Source of the DNA: Victivallales bacterium
GTDB lineage: Bacteria; Verrucomicrobiota; Lentisphaeria; Oligosphaerales; Oligosphaeraceae
Length of the DNA stretch: 10,727 nucleotides
Assembly: GCA_017615955.1 (NCBI GenBank)
Contig: JAFZZD010000554.1
Span: 1 to 10,727, forward strand
Direction: 5' to 3'
Part shown: in pieces, positions 6,646 to 10,727 of the stretch
Numbering within the stretch: position 1 is the stretch's first letter
How the letters are laid out: each line of letters opens with the position of its first letter
The notes under the pieces: generated by a model
Database searches by the model: none
What the model saw: the letters and a program-made list of their open reading frames with translations, nothing else
Told to the model about the DNA's origin: nothing
Position numbers and translations under genes: made by a program

Positions 6646-6660
6646 TCACCAGAATGAATT
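6643..6660. promoter_or_regulatory. palindrome AATTCA-N6-TGAATT overlapping the -10 box
   Basis: The inverted repeat 6643-6648 / 6655-6660 overlaps the end of the candidate -10 box and the expected transcription start. That is where a repressor operator would lie. With only six AT-rich pairs, chance occurrence is possible. Confidence 0.3.
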
Positions 6661-6714
6661 GTCATGATGTTTTTGCATTGAAATAACAAATCAACAGAGG
6701 TCAAAAGAAACGCG

Positions 6715-7497
6715 ATGAGAAAGCATTTTACTTTGATTGAGTTGCTGGTTGTGATTGCGATAATTGCCATATTGGCTGCCATGTTGCTGCCTGCATTGGC
6801 GAATGCGCGGCACAAGTCCAAGCTCGTGAGCTGCACCAGCAATCTGAAGCAGGTCATGCAGTGCTATCTGATGTACACCATGGATGCGGACGATGTGATG
6901 ATGCCGTACGTGGTGAAGGCCTCGGACAGTGATACGCACACCAATCGCGGTTTTGGACCGAAGGGAGCCAATATGTACTGGTTTATGCGGGACTATCTTA
7001 ATCTTCATGTGGTATCTCTGTCCACCAATGACAACTACAACTATACGGTGTATGCTGCCAGTGATGTGAAGGGCTTCACACATTGTCCAGCTTCTCCATA
7101 TTATCCCACGCATACGAATGGCACGCTGGCATACACCATGTATCTGGCGCATTATGGTTTGATGAGTTACTTTGTCGGTGGTGATGATTATTGGAGCAAT
7201 GGTTCGGGCCTTAAGAAATTCCCTTGGAAATTGACTGGCATTGGTCGGGCTTCTGAAAAGGCGTTTCTTGCCGATTCAGTCTATGCGGAAGGCGGCTGGG
7301 ATAATACTGACCCTGGCAAAGCCACCGGATACCCGATGGTTTACAACAGTGGCCAGAACATTTCTTTTGTCAGGCACAGGGACCGCACGAATCTGGCGTT
7401 TGGCGATGGGCATGTGGAGACCTGGACCAAGAATGCGTACAGGGCCGTGGTAAGCGCTGGCTGGACTGGCACCGCTATGCTGGGTGTGGCATTTTAG
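6715..7497 (+). CDS. prepilin-like protein with H-X9-DG C-terminal signature (copy 1)
   Basis: A 260-residue protein with a type IV prepilin/pseudopilin N-terminus. A short basic leader MRKH precedes [24 protein letters not shown] (5-28); Glu9 would be mature Glu5. The hydrophobic helix is both membrane anchor and assembly helix. The residue before the cleavage site is His, not the Gly prepilin peptidases usually need. The C-terminus has His221, nine residues, then Asp231-Gly232 within [18 protein letters not shown], the H-X9-DG signature of a prepilin-associated family abundant in Planctomycetes and Lentisphaerae. Cysteines 40, 50 and 124 are shared with the next gene. The Shine-Dalgarno (GAGG, 14 nt upstream) is weak. 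The family's function is unknown; a type II secretion-like or surface role is inferred from the N-terminus. Confidence 0.92.
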   Translation: MRKHFTLIELLVVIAIIAILAAMLLPALANARHKSKLVSCTSNLKQVMQCYLMYTMDADDVMMPYVVKASDSDTHTNRGFGPKGANMYWFMRDYLNLHVVSLSTNDNYNYTVYAASDVKGFTHCPASPYYPTHTNGTLAYTMYLAHYGLMSYFVGGDDYWSNGSGLKKFPWKLTGIGRASEKAFLADSVYAEGGWDNTDPGKATGYPMVYNSGQNISFVRHRDRTNLAFGDGHVETWTKNAYRAVVSAGWTGTAMLGVAF

Positions 7498-7555
7498 TCA
7501 ATTGGCGTGGGCTTTTTGACCAAGGCATGGTGATTTGATTTCACAAAAAACAACA

Positions 7556-7560
7556 GAGAG
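7556..7560 (+). promoter_or_regulatory. Shine-Dalgarno GAGAG deciding the start of copy 2
   Basis: GAGAG sits 7 nt before the ATG at 7568. An in-frame TTG at 7535 would add 11 residues ahead of the basic leader and lacks a ribosome binding site, so the ATG is preferred. Copy 1 has the related string TCAACAGAGG upstream of its start, so part of the leader was duplicated with the gene. Confidence 0.65.
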
Positions 7561-7567
7561 ATTATTT

Positions 7568-8350
7568 ATGAAACGTGACTTTACATTGATTGAGTTACTG
7601 GTGGTCATAGCAATCATCGCAATACTGGCTGCAATGCTGCTGCCTGCGTTGGCGACTGCGCGGCACAAGGCAAAGCTGGTGAGCTGCACCAGCAATCTGA
7701 AGCAGGTGATGGCTTGCTACCTGATGTACACGATGGAGGATGCGGACGATGTGATGATGCCCGACATAGTGGAAACGGAAAAGGTCAACAGAACCAGCCG
7801 AGGCTTTGAGCCAAAGGGGGCGAACATGTACTTTTTCATGCGGAGCTATCTCAATCTGCATTTTGTGGCATACAACAGCAACAACAACTTCAATTACGCG
7901 GTTTATCAAGGCAGCGATGTCAAGGGCTTCACTCATTGCCCTGCGTCGCCATATTACTACACATACAGCAATGGCTCCAGAACATACACGATGTCCTTGG
8001 GGTATTATGGCCTGATGCACTACTTTGTCGGCGGGCAGGATTATTGGAAGGATGGCTCTGGCCTGAAGAAGTTCCCCTGGAAATTGTCTGGCATTGGCAG
8101 GGTTTCCGAGAAGATTTTCATGGCGGATTCGGTGAACGCCAGCACAGATTGGGACCAGACTGACACAAACACCGTATATGGCTATCCATACGTTTACAAC
8201 AGCGGAAAACTGGTTTCGTTTGTCAGGCACAGGGACCGTACCAACCTGGCGTTTGGCGACGGGCATGTGGAGACTTGGACCAAGGCGCAGTACAGGGCTG
8301 TGACTAGTTCAGGATGGAGTAGCTCCGCCTCTCTTGGCGTCGCGTTTTGA
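7568..8350 (+). CDS. prepilin-like protein with H-X9-DG C-terminal signature (copy 2)
   Basis: This is a 260-residue paralogue of the gene ending 70 nt upstream, about 70-75% identical by hand alignment (roughly 189 of 260). Leader MKRD precedes [24 protein letters not shown] (5-28), again without Gly at the cleavage site. His221 and Asp231-Gly232 form the H-X9-DG motif, and Cys40, Cys50 and Cys124 are conserved. Identity is near complete in the N-terminal helix, in [15 protein letters not shown] (116-130), in [11 protein letters not shown] and in the last 40 residues. It is low in residues 66-78, 99-108 and about 192-207, which look like exposed loops. One-residue insertions and deletions balance so both copies are the same length. 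Codons differ at many synonymous sites, so the duplication is not recent. The DUF4838 gene starts 21 nt after the stop, so cotranscription is likely. Confidence 0.92.
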   Translation: MKRDFTLIELLVVIAIIAILAAMLLPALATARHKAKLVSCTSNLKQVMACYLMYTMEDADDVMMPDIVETEKVNRTSRGFEPKGANMYFFMRSYLNLHFVAYNSNNNFNYAVYQGSDVKGFTHCPASPYYYTYSNGSRTYTMSLGYYGLMHYFVGGQDYWKDGSGLKKFPWKLSGIGRVSEKIFMADSVNASTDWDQTDTNTVYGYPYVYNSGKLVSFVRHRDRTNLAFGDGHVETWTKAQYRAVTSSGWSSSASLGVAF

Positions 8351-8371
8351 TTTGATATCGGGGGTGTTTTT

Positions 8372-10727
8372 ATGGGTAGATTGTGCCTGGCGTTCTTGTC
8401 CTTGCTTTGCCTGAATGCGGCGTTTGCGTTGCAGTTGGAAAAGCCGTCGTTGAACAAGGTGGAGTTTCTTGAAGCGGGGAGGCATGCGCCTTTGCAGCTG
8501 GTCAAGAATGGCGAGTTGCAGTTTGCCATCGTGTATGACCCGGAAACTGAAACGAGCACGAAATCCGCAGTGCGCAAGTCAGGCAATTTGGCGGCGGAGG
8601 CGTTGAAGGACGCATTTGAACGCAGTGTGGGCAAGGTGCCGGCGGTGCTGCCGCCCAATTCTCCCGAACTGGCGAAATATCCGCTGGTCATATCCGTTGG
8701 CGACACGCCGTATTCCAAGGCGTTGGGCATTGTCCCAGGCAAGTTGCCGTGCGAAGGCTATGTGGTGCGCACATTTGACAAGGGCGTGGTAATCTGCGGA
8801 AACGATGGCAGCCTGGCACCTGGAACATACAACACAATGGACTGGTACCGCTACCGCATGAACGGCACCGCCAACGGCGCGTATGACTTCTGCGAGCGGG
8901 TCCTGGGCATGAGGTACTACTACGCCGGCATTGGCACCATTGCACAGCCATTCAAGGACCTGGAGTTGCCAGCTTGCGCGTGGACTGACCATCCACGCTA
9001 CAAGGACCGCTACAACTGGGCGGTGGAGGGCATGTTCAAGCGCAACTTCCCATGGAAGGGTGTCGCTAAGAACAACAATATGCAGATTGAGCACTCCTGG
9101 CGAATGGCCATTTCCACCCGCTATATTTCAGGACACAGTCCTGACCCCATGGCGATGGCAAAGGTGTTTCCCGATAAAATTGACGACATCTTCTTCACTG
9201 ACGAGGCGGGGCACCGCTATTTCATCCCCAACACGCATATCGGCAATTACTTTGACGTGACCAATCCGGCCTTCACCAAGTTGCTGGTGGATTGCTTTGT
9301 AAAGTTCTATGAAAGCGACGGCAAGTGGCGTGCCCCTTGGGGCCGGCAGCACGCGCCCAATTCTGACTATGTGCTGTTTGGCCAGTGTGACACATTTGTG
9401 AATAATCTGGAGAACGAGCGTTCCCGTCCGTATATCTACAAGACTAAGGAAGGCGGGCCGCGCACTGGCAAGTATTCTGATGTGTACATGCATTTCTGGA
9501 TTGACTTGGGCCGTCAGGTGGAGGAGCGTCTGCCTGGCAAGAAAATCGGCTTCAGCCTGTACCACAACTACTCGTATCCGCCAGTGAAGACATACGAGAA
9601 CGTGCCTAAGAATCTTTGCCCCAAACTGGACATAGGCACACCCGCGCTGGTGCGCTCGCCCTTGGCGCGCAAAAACTATGTTGACGTGTACAGCCGCTGG
9701 TGCAAGGTCTTTGGCAAGCCCATCAACGCCTATTGGTATGGCATTCAGACCAATGCGTATTCCAAGGGCATACAGGGGTCATACATGAAAGAACTGCTCC
9801 AACTGCTGAAGCCTTATATTTCCGACGAGGGGCTTATGCTGGATGCGGGCGGCTGCGACTGGCATTTCTACTATTCGTACTATCCAGTCTATAGGGCCAT
9901 GTGGAATCCAGACTGCGATACTGACGCCATGATTGACGAGCACTGGGAGCTGCTGTATGGCCCCGTTGCGGGTAAGCATCTGCGGGCTTTCTACAAACTG
10001 GTGCGGGAACGCTGGGAAAAGGTGCTGATCCCCTCGCTGACGAGCATTGCGGCCACGTCCGTGCCGCCTTCAAACCTCTACAATGCCTACAACCTTACCA
10101 TAGTGAAACAACTGGAAGACCTGCTGGACAAGGCGTACAAGGCGACTGCGGAGGGCAGCGTCGAGCGCCTGAGGCTGGACTTCTTTGCCGAGCCATGGCG
10201 CAAGGAGTTTGTGGCAAGCCGTGCATATCTTACGAAGGTGCTGAATACATACCGTGCATACAGGCTGCCAGAAGGCGTGGAGCCTGTCATTGATGGCAAG
10301 GTAGATGAGGCATGCTGGCAACTGGCGTCCGACATGCCTCTGCGTGACTACCTGGGGAATGACCGCGTTTCAACCCGCAAGCAGGAGGTTCGCATACTGT
10401 GGAATGACAAGGGCATCTGGCTTTCCTGCAAGGAAGACGGCAAAACCAGTTCCACGCCATTGGATGTATGGATGAAAAGCGACCATGTGGAGCTGCTTTT
10501 GTCGCCTGGACGCGGCAAGGAGGAGTTCTTCCATTTCGCCAGCAATCCCAATGGCGACAGTGCCCAGGGCAGCCGCCGTCTGAAGCCAATTGAGGCGGGG
10601 TATGATCCAAAGTGGAGGTGTGCTGGCTTCAAAAGTGCCTCGCACTTGGGCGAGGACGGCTGGTCAACGGAGATGTTCATCCCATTCGAGGGACTGAATG
10701 GAAAGCCTGTCCCAATGCCGTATAAAA
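8372..10727 (+). CDS. secreted DUF4838 protein with CBM9-like C-terminal domain (3' end cut)
   Basis: The frame stays open for 785 codons to the window edge, so the C-terminus is missing. MGRLCLAFLSLLCLNAAFA is a signal peptide with an Ala-Phe-Ala cleavage site at 17-19, so the protein is exported. Residues about 65-205 resemble the N-terminal hexosaminidase/alpha-glucuronidase-like domain (AAEALKDAFERSVGKVP, LVISVGDTPYS, GVVICGND, then ERVLGMRYYYAG). Residues about 210-560 match the DUF4838 region, with FFTDEAG (274-280) and YWYGIQTNAY (454-463). From about 638, VIDGKVDEACWQLA starts a CBM9-like sugar-binding sandwich, with VRILWNDKGIWLSCKED at 673-689. DUF4838 proteins are alpha-glucuronidase-like, but their activity is poorly defined. 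A G-rich stretch (GGGGG, 8360-8364) precedes the start, 21 nt after the prepilin-like gene. The role is probably extracellular or periplasmic polysaccharide processing. Confidence 0.9.
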   Translation, partial: MGRLCLAFLSLLCLNAAFALQLEKPSLNKVEFLEAGRHAPLQLVKNGELQFAIVYDPETETSTKSAVRKSGNLAAEALKDAFERSVGKVPAVLPPNSPELAKYPLVISVGDTPYSKALGIVPGKLPCEGYVVRTFDKGVVICGNDGSLAPGTYNTMDWYRYRMNGTANGAYDFCERVLGMRYYYAGIGTIAQPFKDLELPACAWTDHPRYKDRYNWAVEGMFKRNFPWKGVAKNNNMQIEHSWRMAISTRYISGHSPDPMAMAKVFPDKIDDIFFTDEAGHRYFIPNTHIGNYFDVTNPAFTKLLVDCFVKFYESDGKWRAPWGRQHAPNSDYVLFGQCDTFVNNLENERSRPYIYKTKEGGPRTGKYSDVYMHFWIDLGRQVEERLPGKKIGFSLYHNYSYPPVKTYENVPKNLCPKLDIGTPALVRSPLARKNYVDVYSRWCKVFGKPINAYWYGIQTNAYSKGIQGSYMKELLQLLKPYISDEGLMLDAGGCDWHFYYSYYPVYRAMWNPDCDTDAMIDEHWELLYGPVAGKHLRAFYKLVRERWEKVLIPSLTSIAATSVPPSNLYNAYNLTIVKQLEDLLDKAYKATAEGSVERLRLDFFAEPWRKEFVASRAYLTKVLNTYRAYRLPEGVEPVIDGKVDEACWQLASDMPLRDYLGNDRVSTRKQEVRILWNDKGIWLSCKEDGKTSSTPLDVWMKSDHVELLLSPGRGKEEFFHFASNPNGDSAQGSRRLKPIEAGYDPKWRCAGFKSASHLGEDGWSTEMFIPFEGLNGKPVPMPYK

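Noticed and set aside
7498..7567. Terminator between the two prepilin-like genes
   Set aside because: GTCAA...TTGAC makes at most five AT-rich pairs around a short T run, so read-through into copy 2 seems more likely.
7595..8266. Minus-strand 223-codon open frame opposite prepilin copy 2
   Set aside because: It mirrors a strongly supported prepilin-like gene, and a similar reverse frame opposite copy 1 exists only because the two genes are paralogues.
6715..8350. Recent duplication or assembly artefact of the prepilin genes
   Set aside because: The copies differ at many synonymous sites, contain balanced indels and have divergent loops, so they are old paralogues.

Overview
This window looks like chromosomal DNA from a Lentisphaerae-type bacterium (Victivallis-like), or a close relative in the Planctomycetes-Verrucomicrobia-Chlamydiae group. 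This is inferred from gene content. It carries two tandem 'prepilin-type' proteins ending in the H-X9-DG signature, a secreted DUF4838 protein with a CBM9-like module, a Gfo/Idh/MocA dehydrogenase, and an unassigned glycosidase-like protein. Base composition is moderately GC-rich, and intergenic gaps hold degenerate short-period repeats. All genes lie on the + strand. No tRNA, rRNA, CRISPR, IS transposase or phage gene was seen.

Layout. (1) 1-158 is the C-terminal end of an unrecognised protein. It is followed by a 7-nt periodic repeat that forms a 20-bp terminator-like hairpin with a T run. (2) 276-1385 is a Gfo/Idh/MocA oxidoreductase. (3) 1386-1573 is a repeat-rich gap holding imperfect terminal inverted repeats, three 10-nt units and a perfect 8-bp hairpin. 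(4) 1574-6484 is a compact run of three genes: a 975-aa glycosidase-like protein, an MFS transporter and an arylamine N-acetyltransferase with an intact Cys69-His107-Asp122 triad. Its gaps are 26 and 10 nt. (5) 6485-6714 holds a second copy of the hairpin element, tandem terminator-like stems, two short palindromes and a good sigma70-like promoter. (6) 6715-8350 holds two 260-aa prepilin-like paralogues, about 70-75% identical. (7) 8372 to the window end is an exported DUF4838 protein with a C-terminal CBM9-like domain, cut by the window edge.

Working model (inference). The region is a carbohydrate-utilisation locus. The exported DUF4838 protein and perhaps the paired pseudopilin-like proteins act on or bind a polysaccharide outside the cytoplasm. 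The MFS protein imports a product. The cytoplasmic glycosidase-like protein and the dehydrogenase process it. The N-acetyltransferase is the unexpected member and hints at an amine-bearing or aromatic substrate. The points most worth following up are the orphan glycosidase-like family, the pseudopilin pair next to a secreted carbohydrate-active protein, and the two intergenic hairpin elements, whose stems differ by a compensatory base-pair change.
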